Positions 55,285-64,000 of a stretch of DNA of 64,000 nt are shown piece after piece (position 1 is the first letter of the stretch; each line of letters starts with the position of its first letter). The position numbers were made by a program, and so were the translations under genes. The stretch lies in the NCBI GenBank assembly GCA_022495995.1, contig JAFEMH010006974.1:42705-106704 (forward strand), read 5' to 3'. The notes under the pieces are model-generated. The model ran no database searches and was not told the origin of the DNA. It saw nothing but the letters and a program-made list of their open reading frames with translations. Source of the DNA: Adenophora triphylla var. japonica. Its lineage: Eukaryota > Streptophyta > Magnoliopsida > Asterales > Campanulaceae.

Positions 55285-58200
55285 ATGAGTACCGGAGACC
55301 TTCTCAGTGTGGAGCCTCAAGAGCTCCAATTTCCTTGTAAGTTGCTGTAACATTTTAAGCTCTTTTTTTTTACTGCATGATTATGTGGTTTCAGGTGAGA
55401 TCTAATTTCGATTTGGTTTTGTTCTCTGCGTTTTTGTAAAAGTTGAATTGAAGAAGCAGATCTCTTGTTCCATGCAATTGACGAATAAGACTAGTGATCA
55501 TGTGGCGTTCAAGGTACGGATTTAGGTCTCAATTTTGATATATTAAATTATATTTATTTTGAGAAATTTTGATTTTCAGGGATGTGATTTTTGGAAGTTA
55601 GATATGTGAAATTCTATGTAAATGATTGGTAATTTGTCGAACAATTTTTCAGGTGAAGACCACGAATCCGAAAAAGTACTGTGTTCGTCCTAATACTGGT
55701 GTTGTATTGCCTCACTCCACCTGCGATGTTGTAGGTTCGTCCCTCACCTTCACTTTGTGTATGAGAGAGAGGAAGAAAGACGTATTTGGACATGTTTAGT
55801 TGAGTGTTTACTGGCTTCCTAGAAAGTTTAGTGCTTTTGGTCAATTATGGATATTCATTATTGCTGATCACCAATTGCGTAGTGGGTTTGCATGATATTG
55901 AGACTCTTACTCTGAACTCAACTTAAACTAGCAATTTAATGTGTAGATACATTTATATTCCTATTCCAGTGGCGGAGCTAGGATTTTAGTTAAATTGGGG
56001 CAAAATTACAACATGGTGCAATTTTTTCCTAATAGAAAGTGAGGAAAATGATGTAATTAACAATTAAAGTGTTAAAATTTCATATTACTTGCAACAACAA
56101 ATGGTTAATTGCATATATACAAATGTTAAGGGGGCATTACCCCCATTTGTTTTATTGTGGCTCCGCCACTGTTTTCCTTTATTCTGGTCGAAGAAAACTG
56201 GACAAGCAACTGTTACCAATAATTGTCTGCACATCGATTCAGTTTCAGAGTTGGATACTTGTTTTTGGCATACTTAGCTTTACTCTTCCACCCTTTGGAT
56301 CAACTTTACAACTCCTTTGTTTTATCATCCATTGTTAAGATTTATTTGGTTTAAGATACAAAAGAAGATTGCATCTACATGCTAATTGGTGGCTGAAATA
56401 AACTTGTGTTATTGGCTTAGTTACGATGCAAGCTCAAAAGGAAGCTCCTCCGGACATGCAGTGCAAGGACAAGTTTTTACTTCAATGTGTAGTCGCAAGT
56501 CCAGGAGTTGCCCCAAAGGATATAACTCCTGAGTTGGTAATTAAATTTACCCCAATGTTTGGAGATTAACTTGGTGTTCAATTATATAACTCTTTTAAAT
56601 AAAACTTATTTATGTTCCATTTTTCCTGGTTTAGTTTAACAAGGAATCAGGAAATCATGTTGAGGAATGCAAACTGAGAGTTAACTATGTCGCACCTCCG
56701 CAACCACCTTCACCAGTACGAGAAGGGTCTGAAGAAGGTTCTTCGCCAAGGGCTTCAATATCAGATAGTGCGGCTGGAAATGTCTCTGATTCTAATATTG
56801 TAAGCAACTGTTGAGTCGGTGGTTTAGTACGAGAAGTTCCTTAAGAAATTTTCAACATCACTCATACCGGCAAATGGCAATGGTATTGACTTTGTAGTTG
56901 TTATGCTTGCAGGTCTCAAGAGCACATACTGAACCTCAAGAGAATTCAGCAGAGGTTATCTTCTGAACTTATATTTTTAATCATTGATAAATAACTATAT
57001 GTCATTACCTAAATGTTTTTTTTTTTTTGCAACTTCACATTATTAACTACTTGAAGTCTTCTTAAGGTGCCTTGTTATGAACATTCTGGACTTTGGTAAT
57101 GGTATGAGAATTGTCTTCCAAGGAAACAAAATGCACTAAGAATTAAAGATTACAGTTTTCATTTCCAGTACATGTGCATTTAATACTATCACCACTACTC
57201 CATATCTGAAGTAATCATTAAGTGAGGTTTTCTCATGCGCCATCCTTCTCGCTTTATATTTGTGGATTTCCCTCATCCGGTTGATCTGAGGATAATTGAT
57301 AAAGATCGACATAAGGTATTAATTCGTTGTAACAGTTCTCGGGCTCATACTCAGCCTTACCTGCAAGTTACTAAATTATGATCTCCAGTCACCTGTCACT
57401 CCTAATTGTAGAAAGCTTGGTGGTTTATCGGTGATATGACTGGTTTGTAGTGGCAATGCATGTATAGTCAAGCCTTCCTTCTATCTGAACCACATTATCC
57501 TTCCTGAATATATTGGCTAGAGCACTGGGGTTTCTCCAGAATCATTTCTTGTTTTGAACCGAAATGCTCCCTGTTTCTTTCAAGGTGTAATAATCCCAAT
57601 GCATTTTTAGCTCTCACGGGACTGGCCACTGGCTATCTATATAGGTCCTTACTGGCAACCTGGTGAATGAATTTCTCCAAGGCTTTCACTGCCTGCCAGC
57701 CAGCTGCCGCAAAGATTTCACTGGGTGGTCTATTTTTCTTAAGGATGTGTGTATTGTTGTACTGCTCAGAAGAATATCGAGAGATATACGGTGGTGTCAC
57801 CGGTTCTGTGCATCTATAACTAATCATCTTTCAGATCTTTTAGGGGGATATGTTCCCTACAACAATAACAACAACAACAACATTATCGAAGTGCCGCAAA
57901 CGCTTCCAGCTACGCTAGGATAAGGGGGTCGGATATACGCAGCCTTGCCCCTGTATTAAATCACAGATCGGTTGTTTCCGAATGACTCATGATGAAAATT
58001 GTGTCGAAAATTGTATAAACTGACTGTTGCTTCACAACAAAGAAGCGCAGACAGTATAGCTAGTCATTTTGCTTTATTCCATCATATTCCCAAGCCAAAA
58101 AATAGTGAGTATTTGGCTCCGGAAATGATGGAAATTAGGGGGATATGTTTCCTATAAGATTTAATTTAGGCTAGAGAGTTCAGCAAGACTCTGCAGCATG

Positions 58201-61200
58201 ACTGATGTAGGAACGCGGACACTATGGCAAACAACTTTAGATATGGCCGTAATTGAAAAATAGTGCTTTCAACAAAGCTAAAAAAAATTAGTTGCTACCA
58301 GCCTCGATAAATCAGGCCATTGCTGAAGTGCATCATATAGTCTAGTATATGTCAAAAATGCACAGTAGAAGGGGTATGTCAGATCCAGATCTAGATCTAT
58401 TTGTAGAACTGTACCCGCTTATTTAGTTGAGGGGATGATCTCTTCCGACATTGACCTAGTGTATTCATTTATTACCATTGAGATAATGGTTAGTCCTGGA
58501 TTTGTTTCTGCCTTAATTAACACCGTCTTCAGATCGTACATGCCAATGATCTCTTGGTTTTCTTCTTTTATTAGAATTTCTTTTTCATCTTTATGGAGGG
58601 GTTACATCTTAACTAGTGATACCATCTCGCGTTCGGGATGATTCTTGTGTTATGTTCTCTTTATCTTTTGATGTGGGCTAAAATTCTATGTTATCCTATG
58701 CCCACAAGCTACATGTAGTAATGATTTGTTTGCTTGGCCATCTTTGTTCCCTCTTTAGTATTTATTCTCCAAGTAAACCCAATTCGTGTGATGTCCTGCG
58801 CTATAAATTGAGGAAAAAATAATCGTTGAGTTCTAATATCCAGTTGTCGGTGTATATAATGAATTACTTGAGCATTTGGAGTATAAAGTAATCCTCCCAG
58901 GCTCCTGCAATTTATTCGACTGTTGATAGGAAAGACATTCTCGTCTTCATTAGCATCTAATAATGTAGGCTCGTTAGGGTCCTATCCTTGATTCGCTTAG
59001 TAATGAATGTTCTCGTGAAGAACCTGAAACTTTCAGTGTCCTCTTTCCTCGGCAGTTTATGAAGAATGATCTATTTGAAAACTGTTTAAACTTCTTGGAG
59101 TCTTCAAAAAAAATGTCTTTGTACATATTTTCATTGTTTATGTATCTCCGTCGTGGCTGCATAGCTTGGTGAGGGAGTAGTGTATTCTTTGTGTTGAGTA
59201 CCGTCATTTTCACCCACTTCACTTAAATAGACCTATAAGGCCTCCACTTTGATACTCTTTTATTATTATTGTTATTGTTATTGTTATTGTGATTGTTAAA
59301 GGTGGATGAGGAGGACATGGGGGCCTATAAATAGGCTAAGGTTTAATTCCATGAGGCCCCCTCACCCAAAATCATTTTTCATAAAAGCCCAGACGAGATT
59401 CAAAAGCCCACACACAAATAAAGGCTCAGATCAAAATCACATAAAACCCCAAACCTTTCCATATTCCAGTGCAGCACGGTCGTGTCCCATATCAAGCACG
59501 CATGTGCTCGCTTTTGCCGAATGGCCCGAATCTGATCAATTCCATAGGGTTTACCACGGCCGTGCCTATGCAGGCTACGCGCCCGTGCTTGACCTGTAGT
59601 GTGCTGGTCCTTGTCAACTCTTATATCTTAAGGTATTAAGATTTACTCCCTCCGTCCTAGCCCACTTAGGAAATTTTGAAATGGCACGGGAATTAAGGAA
59701 TATTATTATAGTATTAGGAGAGAGAATGAGTGGAAAAAGTGTTGTGAGTGTGAAAAATTAAATAGGAGAGAGAATGAGTGGAGGGAATAGTAATTATAAT
59801 GGTGTTGTGAGTATTAAAATAATGTAGGAGAGAGAATGAGTGGAGGGAATAGTGATTTAAGGTTTCCATTTTGGGAATTCTTAAGTGAAGTGGGACACCC
59901 AAAATGGAAAATTTTCTTAAGTGAGGTGGGACGGAGGGAGTATTTTTTTCACAATTTGAAGAGAACAAATTACTCTTATATCTAGAGATAAGAATAATTC
60001 TAGTCTTATACCCTTAGGTATATGATTGGATTTTACTATTTTTTAAGAAAATATGAAAAATTGTGGAAAAAAAAATAGTCTTTACCTTTAGGTATAGGAA
60101 GGTATAGGAGAAGATTGTTTAATAAAATATGAGTCTTTTATTTTTTTTTAATAAAAGATGAAAAATTGTGAAAAAATACTCTTATACCTAGGTATAAGAG
60201 TAATTTTAGTCTTATGCCTTTGGGTATAAGAGCGACGGGGGAGGGGTATATGTGAGCGTGGGTTTCTGTGGAATTTTGCATCTCGCTTGGGCTTTTATAA
60301 TTTTTATATCTCGCCCAGGGACCCTAGGGTCCTCGGCCCATAGGCTAAAGGAGATATCTCCGAGAAGATACTAATTTATCCATAATGTTGTCCTAGGCGG
60401 GATTTGACCCCGTAGGCATTCCCGTTAGACGAGAGTAGGAAATGCCACTAGAGCTAGAACTCACTGTGATCTCGTTGTTAGAATTATTTCTGTTCAAACC
60501 GGAAAGTACTTCCACCATTGTTTCAGAACAATTACTGGTAGGAGTTTTTGCATTAATCCAGTTTCTTATAGTTTTTGTGGCAAACTTGCTTGATTGCTAA
60601 TCAGTTATGAAATCCATATGTTTTGAGTATTGTTTCTTTTAATTTCAGGCAAAAGCCATAATCTCAAAGTTGACTGAGGAGAAGAATCATGCCATTCAGC
60701 AAAATACAAAGCTTCACCAAGAATTGGTATGGATTATAATTTCCTTTCTACCTTAAATCTCTTATGCACAGTTTTCCGCACCTAGTCTCCTTGATATCCC
60801 TTTGTTCCGAAGATGGTAATCCAGTACCATCTATGAGGGGCCTCGCTTGTATATTTTACATGTCCATTCAAAGAGCCTTACCTTTTATTTGTTATGTACC
60901 TAGTCCAGGTGGACATTTAAGCCGCTAATTTCAGATTTTTCAAGTTGTTCCTTTGTCTTTTAGAAAAAAATAAAATCAGGAAAATAAGTTTAACTCTTCC
61001 TCCCGCGATCCCAAAATGAATGTAAAAAATGTCCAAATTTACTCTTGATCAAGAGCAAAGCTGAAATCTTTTGCACATTCAATTTGGGATGAAGGGAGTA
61101 AGGTATTTCTTTCAAGTATGGACCCTTAGAGAATAAAATGTACTCCATCTATCCCAAAATGATATTCTCACCTTTTTTTTGTCGTTACTATGAATAAATT

Positions 61201-61892
61201 TTGAGTAATAATTTTATACTGATTTAATTATCCTAATGCATATCTAATTTTTTTATTAATATTATTGTTAATGGTGTATCGATAACAAGTTTTATATTTT
61301 CATTTTTATAATTAAATCAACCTAAAATCATTATTTAAAGTTCATTCGTAGTAACGGCAAAAAAGTGAAAATCATTTTGGAACGAAGGGAGTAGGTCATA
61401 AGCAGAAATGGAACTATCTGCTTTGTCATATACATGGCTGTCCCAACTCCTGAATATTGCGGTTCATGAACGGTTGTTTTATCAAGTCTCACCTTACATT
61501 CTTATGTATCTTTCTTTTCGTGCATCAAACCCTAGTATGAAAGAAGCAACTAAATAATCAGATTTATTAAGAGCTAAAAGCTAGAAAAAACTAAGTCTTT
61601 GTACATATTACATAATCTTACATAATGCACAGCTAGTTACATTGATGAATTTGTTCACGTGTGATCGATTGTGAACTACAGAGCTTGGTCTAATCACTTA
61701 ATCTTATAGGAACTTTTGAGGCGTCAAGGCAGCAAAATTCGTGGTGGTGTTCCTTTGATGTATGTTTTCCTTGTCGGTTTGATTGGCATTCTTTTTGGGA
61801 TACATTTTGAAGAAAACTTAATGAATGAAGCTCGGATATGGCTCAAGACAAAGTTCCAACTGATTGGAGTAAGACCCTTTGTATCGTGTTAA
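55285..61892 (+). CDS. VAP27: VAP27-type vesicle-associated membrane protein-associated protein
   Basis: Eight exons: 55285-55336, 55443-55513, 55653-55734, 56421-56536, 56635-56799, 56913-56954, 60649-60726 and 61710-61892, all with GT-AG junctions, total 789 nt and 262 residues as read. VAP27 proteins anchor in the ER and tether it to plasma membrane, actin and lipid-transfer partners by binding FFAT motifs. The N-terminal MSP domain (about 1-130) has LQFPFELKKQISCSMQL, TNPKKYCVRPNTGVV, VVTMQAQKEAPPDMQCKDKF and the FNKES strand. A Pro/Ser-rich linker follows, then a coiled coil (about 180-205, AKAIISKLTEEKNHAI) and a C-terminal membrane anchor (PLMYVFLVGLIGILFG). In the family the anchor ends with Gly-Tyr and a short basic tail; here one extra base in a T/G run (61790-61797) shifts the frame, adding about 25 hydrophilic residues. 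Normal family length is about 240. Confidence 0.92.
55967..56171. mobile_element. hAT-type MITE in VAP27 intron 3
   Basis: Perfect 12-bp inverted ends CAGTGGCGGAGC / GCTCCGCCACTG enclose 205 bp. Flanks TTCCTATT and TTTTCCTT are only weakly alike, so the 8-bp duplication is eroded. The GGGGCAAAA and CCCCCATTTG segments continue the pairing inside. Confidence 0.88.
57859..58000 (+). repeat. SINE-like repeat copy A
   Basis: After an (AAC)n run, GTGCCGCAAACGCTTCCAGC, TAAGGGGGTCGGATATACGC and AGCCTTGCCCCTG ... GGTTGTTTCCGAATGACTC match the copy at 62710-62850 and resemble the 3' body of common eudicot SINEs. Confidence 0.6.
59646..59940. mobile_element. Stowaway-like MITE, 300-bp family (copy 3)
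   Basis: CTCCCTCCGTCC ... GGGACGGAGGGAG flanked by TA. The interior is nearly the same as copy 2, with the inner arms replaced by CCCACTTAGGAAATTTTG / AATTCTTAAGTGAAGTGGG. Confidence 0.92.
60265..60482 (-). repeat. tRNA-derived SINE candidate
   Basis: On the minus strand TAGCTCTAGTGGC (A-box like) is followed about 40 bp later by GGTCAAATCCC (B-box like), the spacing of an internal RNA polymerase III promoter. A non-tRNA body with GATATCTCCTTTAGCC and GGGCGAGATATAAAA follows. No target duplication was identified. Confidence 0.5.
60996..61098. mobile_element. Stowaway-like MITE, short
   Basis: CTTCCTCCCGCGATCCC ... GGGATGAAGGGAG; interior AAAATGAATGT with TTGCTCTTGATCAAGAGC-like pairing (TACTCTTGATCAAGAGCAAA). 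Lies in VAP27 intron 7. Confidence 0.65.
61143..61391. mobile_element. Stowaway-like MITE, AACAAT-core family
   Basis: CTCCATCTATCCC ... GGAACGAAGGGAG with TA flanks. The interior is shared with 33594-33856. Lies in VAP27 intron 7. Confidence 0.8.
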
Positions 61893-62243
61893 CTATTGTC
61901 GTTGCCTTTGGTAAGTAAAAACATGCTCAAAATTTGATCTTGTATTTGTCGTTAAATTCGCTTTATGAGGCTTCAGGAGCATTCATTTGTGATTAACTTA
62001 ATTTATTTGTATGGGAGAAAGGTTGTGTTGTTTTATTCACCAATTTACTTTTCTTTTTGTTTGTGGTTGTACTTTGGGGGATCATTCTCTTTCCTTGGCC
62101 TGTACAAGCAAGCCCAGACCTGCTAATTTGATCTTCACTGGAAACTATTCTGATAACTTATAGATAGATGGTTCAATTTACTCTAATAATCATTTTTTTA
62201 TTTGCTAACCATGGGTTGCAATTCTTCAAACCGGGTTAAAATA
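61893..62243. other. VAP27 3' UTR and flank
   Basis: No gene. The 3' UTR should reach roughly 62150. Confidence 0.45.
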
Positions 62244-62480
62244 CTCTCGCCGTCTCATAAAATTATTCTCATTTGTTATTTTTGTTTGTCCGAAAAAAGA
62301 TAGTCACATGTCTATAAATGTTAGGGTAAAATTTTTGATCGAAATTTTGAGTAATATTTCAGGTAGTGATGAGCGTTGTTAAAATATTTGAATAGTCAAA
62401 TGAACTATCATTATTATGGGACGGATTGTTAAAATATTTGAATACTCAAATGAACTATCTTTCTGGGATGACGGAAGGAG
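62244..62480. mobile_element. Stowaway-like MITE, degenerate
   Basis: CTCTCGCCGTCTCA ... GATGACGGAAGGAG with TA flanks. GGACGGATTGTTAAAATATT repeats a segment just upstream. Confidence 0.65.
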
Positions 62481-62709
62481 TACTAAATATCGCAAATGTG
62501 CTTTAGATGTGTACATAGAAATGTGACAATTATTTTGAAAAAAAAAAAAAAAGGGGATGGTGCAATTTTTTTATGGGACAGAGTTTTACTTTTTCACAGC
62601 TATGGGTACATTGATATCTCAGTGGGAGATCAATCTATGTATTTGAAATGACGATGCTTACAAAGATTTAACTTCTGATCTCAGCTCTACACACACACAC
62701 ACAGTGATA
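62481..62709. other. Intergenic spacer
   Basis: A poly-A run at 62540-62552 and (CA)n at 62690-62701; nothing else recognised. Confidence 0.4.
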
Positions 62710-62850
62710 AACAACAACAACAACATTGTCCGATGCCGCAAAGGCTCCCACCTACGGTGGAGTAAGGGGGTCGAATGTACGCAGTCGTGTCCCTCCGAGA
62801 GGTTGTTTCTGGATAACTCAAGACGAAAATTGCGATGAATAACCGGTAAT
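62710..62850 (+). repeat. SINE-like repeat copy B
   Basis: (AAC)n followed by GATGCCGCAAAGGCTCCCAC, TAAGGGGGTCGAATGTACGC and GAGAGGTTGTTTCTGG, matching copy A at 57859-58000 in the same orientation. Confidence 0.65.
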
Positions 62851-63361
62851 TTTAGCAAGAGGTGAAAAAACACAATACATACCTACATATATACATATAC
62901 GTATGCAGAATATTTCTAGTACGGACGGGTGCGTACGCACTGCAGAAAATGAAACGCCCATTTACTTCCTCTTCCTCAAATATACCACTCTTCTCCCTCT
63001 GATCTTTTCCCAAAGCTAGGCTAGGTTGCCCTGCAGCTCAGCTGCTCTTCTTCTGTCATCATTGAATCCCAATTGAAACTGTAACCCTAGTGGCCCTGAA
63101 CCCAATTTTGATTTTGGCGTAAATTCTCTGGTGAAATCAATTTTATGAACACTCTAAAGCAATTTCAAACAAGAATTCCCAATTTGAAAGAACACTAAAC
63201 AGAAATTACAGAAGAGCATGAAGAAAAAAAGAAAGAAAGAAAGAAAGAGAGGGAGGCAGAAGAACTTTGCAAGGACCTAGATAATTCACACCCTTTTATT
63301 GCTTGTTTTGCCCAATTTCTTTTTGATTTTGATTACTGGTTGAAGAAAAATATACCGCTAC
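62851..63361. other. Intergenic; possible leader of a gene outside the window
   Basis: Mixed-composition sequence (62940-63210) contains AACCCTAG and CT-rich stretches like a 5' UTR, but no ORF or splice pattern could be followed. A (GAAA)n tract lies at 63220-63250. Confidence 0.3.
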
Positions 63362-63592
63362 TGTTTTTACTCTCACCCTCAAACACACCCATCTCTCTTG
63401 CATAGCATTTTTTTCTTCTGCAAAAAAAAAAAAAAATAATAAAAAATAATAAAACGAACATGAAGAAAAAGAAGGAAAGAAAGTAAGAAGAGATCGCACG
63501 GGATTTTTTTTTTTTTTTTTTTTTTGCAGAAGAAAAAAAATGATGTACAAGAGAGATGGGTGTGTTTGAGGGTGAGAGTAAAAGCAAGTAAG
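63362..63592. repeat. Long inverted repeat (hairpin), about 75-bp arms
   Basis: The left arm (63362-63435) reads TTTTTACTCTCACCCTCAAA, then CACACCCATCTCTCTTG and TTTTTTTCTTCTGC. The right arm (about 63502-63592) is its reverse complement with few mismatches. A spacer of roughly 65 bp containing AACATGAAGAAAAAGAAGG separates them. Poly-A and poly-T runs extend the pairing. Confidence 0.85.
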
Positions 63593-63654
63593 ACCTATTT
63601 TTCTCTCTTACGCAATAGTTCGTACCTGATCGATTCTCTCTATATATATATATA

Positions 63655-63753
63655 TTCCCTTCTGTAAAATGAATGTCCAAAAAAAACTCAAACTTGCTCT
63701 TCATAAAGAGCAAATTTGAAAAGTTTTTGAACATTCATTTTGGTGAAAGGTAG
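63655..63753. mobile_element. Stowaway-like MITE, short
   Basis: CCCTTCTGTAAAATGAATGT ... ACATTCATTTTGGTGAAAGG. The centre pairs through TTGCTCTTCATAAAGAGCAA. It lies next to a TATATATATA tract. Confidence 0.75.
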
Positions 63754-63937
63754 TATTATATAGTAGACAGATAGGTGAGCTCATCAGCCTCATCTCCTCA
63801 CCCCTTCACCCTCCATTGAAAGCTTACAGAGAGCTTGAAGCTTCTTTCAGTGACGGCTGTACTTTCCACCATCTCGTTCCTAGTTCCTACTTCATGCGAG
63901 CATTTTTGAGCCGTGTTCGCTGTCATACTATATAATA
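63754..63937. other. Intergenic spacer
   Basis: CT-rich and mixed sequence; nothing recognised. Confidence 0.35.
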
Positions 63938-64000
63938 CTACCTCCGTCCCAAAATGAATGTTCAAAAAACTTTTTCAAATTTGCTCTTGATGAAGAGCAA
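63938..64000. mobile_element. Stowaway-like MITE cut by the window end
   Basis: CTACCTCCGTCCC followed by AAAATGAATGTTC and the TTGCTCTTGATGAAGAGCAA centre, the same short family as 63655-63753. Its right half lies outside. Confidence 0.75.

Larger units (their letters stand above)
56955..60648 (+). other. Large intron 6 of VAP27 with repeat insertions
   Basis: The 3.7-kb intron separates the linker exon from the coiled-coil exon. It holds a SINE-like copy (57859-58000), a 300-bp MITE (59646-59940), a tRNA-derived SINE candidate (60265-60482) and AT-rich filler. A 97-codon ORF at 59306-59599 with CACGGTCGTGTCC / CACGGCCGTGCC words looks like repeat-derived sequence, not a gene. Confidence 0.7.

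Noticed and set aside
59306..59599. 97-codon ORF in VAP27 intron 6
   Set aside because: It carries repeated CACGGTCGTG-type words typical of retroelement LTR debris, with no start context or family similarity.
63035..63062. Minus-strand TGACAGAAGA resembling miR156
   Set aside because: Only about ten bases match, and no hairpin partner is found nearby.
63829..63860. AGAGAGCTT...CTTTCAGT resembling a miR319 star arm
   Set aside because: An extra segment interrupts the match, and no partner arm is seen downstream within the window.

Overview
The window is nuclear DNA of a core eudicot plant. The evidence is intron-bearing genes with GT-AG junctions, AT-rich intergenic DNA, Copia elements primed by initiator-Met tRNA, a Tat-type Ty3/gypsy element, and many short Stowaway-like MITEs with CTCCCTCCGTCCC ends. 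The family or species cannot be fixed from this sequence. No bacterial, phage or CRISPR system is present.

Host genes. Four genes look real: an SPX3-like phosphate-sensing regulator (17547-19303, +); an eRF1 glutamine methyltransferase of the N6AMT1/MTQ2 type (24192-24830, -); an uncharacterised plastid-targeted multi-spanning membrane protein (CDS 32009-33004, + with a probable 5' UTR exon near 29.3-29.5 kb); and a VAP27-type ER contact-site protein (55285-61892, +, eight exons). They are unrelated neighbours. The VAP27 reading frame carries an unexpected one-base shift inside its C-terminal membrane anchor.

Mobile DNA makes up more than half of the window. (1) 1043-16945 is a SIRE/Maximus-like Copia element with a 5-bp target duplication TACTA. 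It is broken by a 1.74-kb solo LTR (6360-8099, duplication GATAG) and by a 4.0-kb deleted Copia element (12840-16870, duplication AGTTG) inside its 3' LTR. (2) A decayed hAT transposase lies on the minus strand at about 19.8-22.9 kb. (3) 35124-53505 is a Mutator-like element (MULE) with long terminal inverted repeats and a 10-bp target duplication. It has since been invaded by a 2.2-kb solo LTR (38410-40636, ATTAT) and a 9.8-kb Tat-lineage gypsy element (42870-52651, ATTAC); without these it is about 6.4 kb. It holds a captured HROB-like OB-fold gene, the N-terminal part of a MULE-type transposase, and an antisense plant-mobile-domain (PMD) gene. The last two are both cut off at one junction near 40998.

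Most unusual structure. The MULE carries eleven copies of a near-perfect palindrome (12-nt arms AACTCGCTACAC / GTGTAGCGAGTT around one central base): four in each terminal repeat and three just upstream of the transposase. The three internal copies lie inside a larger palindrome of about 104 bp. Inverted TTGACY pairs sit between several copies. I see no ordinary feature that explains this array, and it is the best candidate here for an undescribed functional system, possibly transposase or host-factor binding sites. A second unexplained pattern is strong over-representation of CACATC/GATGTG in the SIRE-like element and GACATC/GATGTC in the Tat element.

The remaining DNA is intergenic sequence and introns filled with MITEs, SINE-like repeats, minisatellites and (TA)n tracts, listed individually below.
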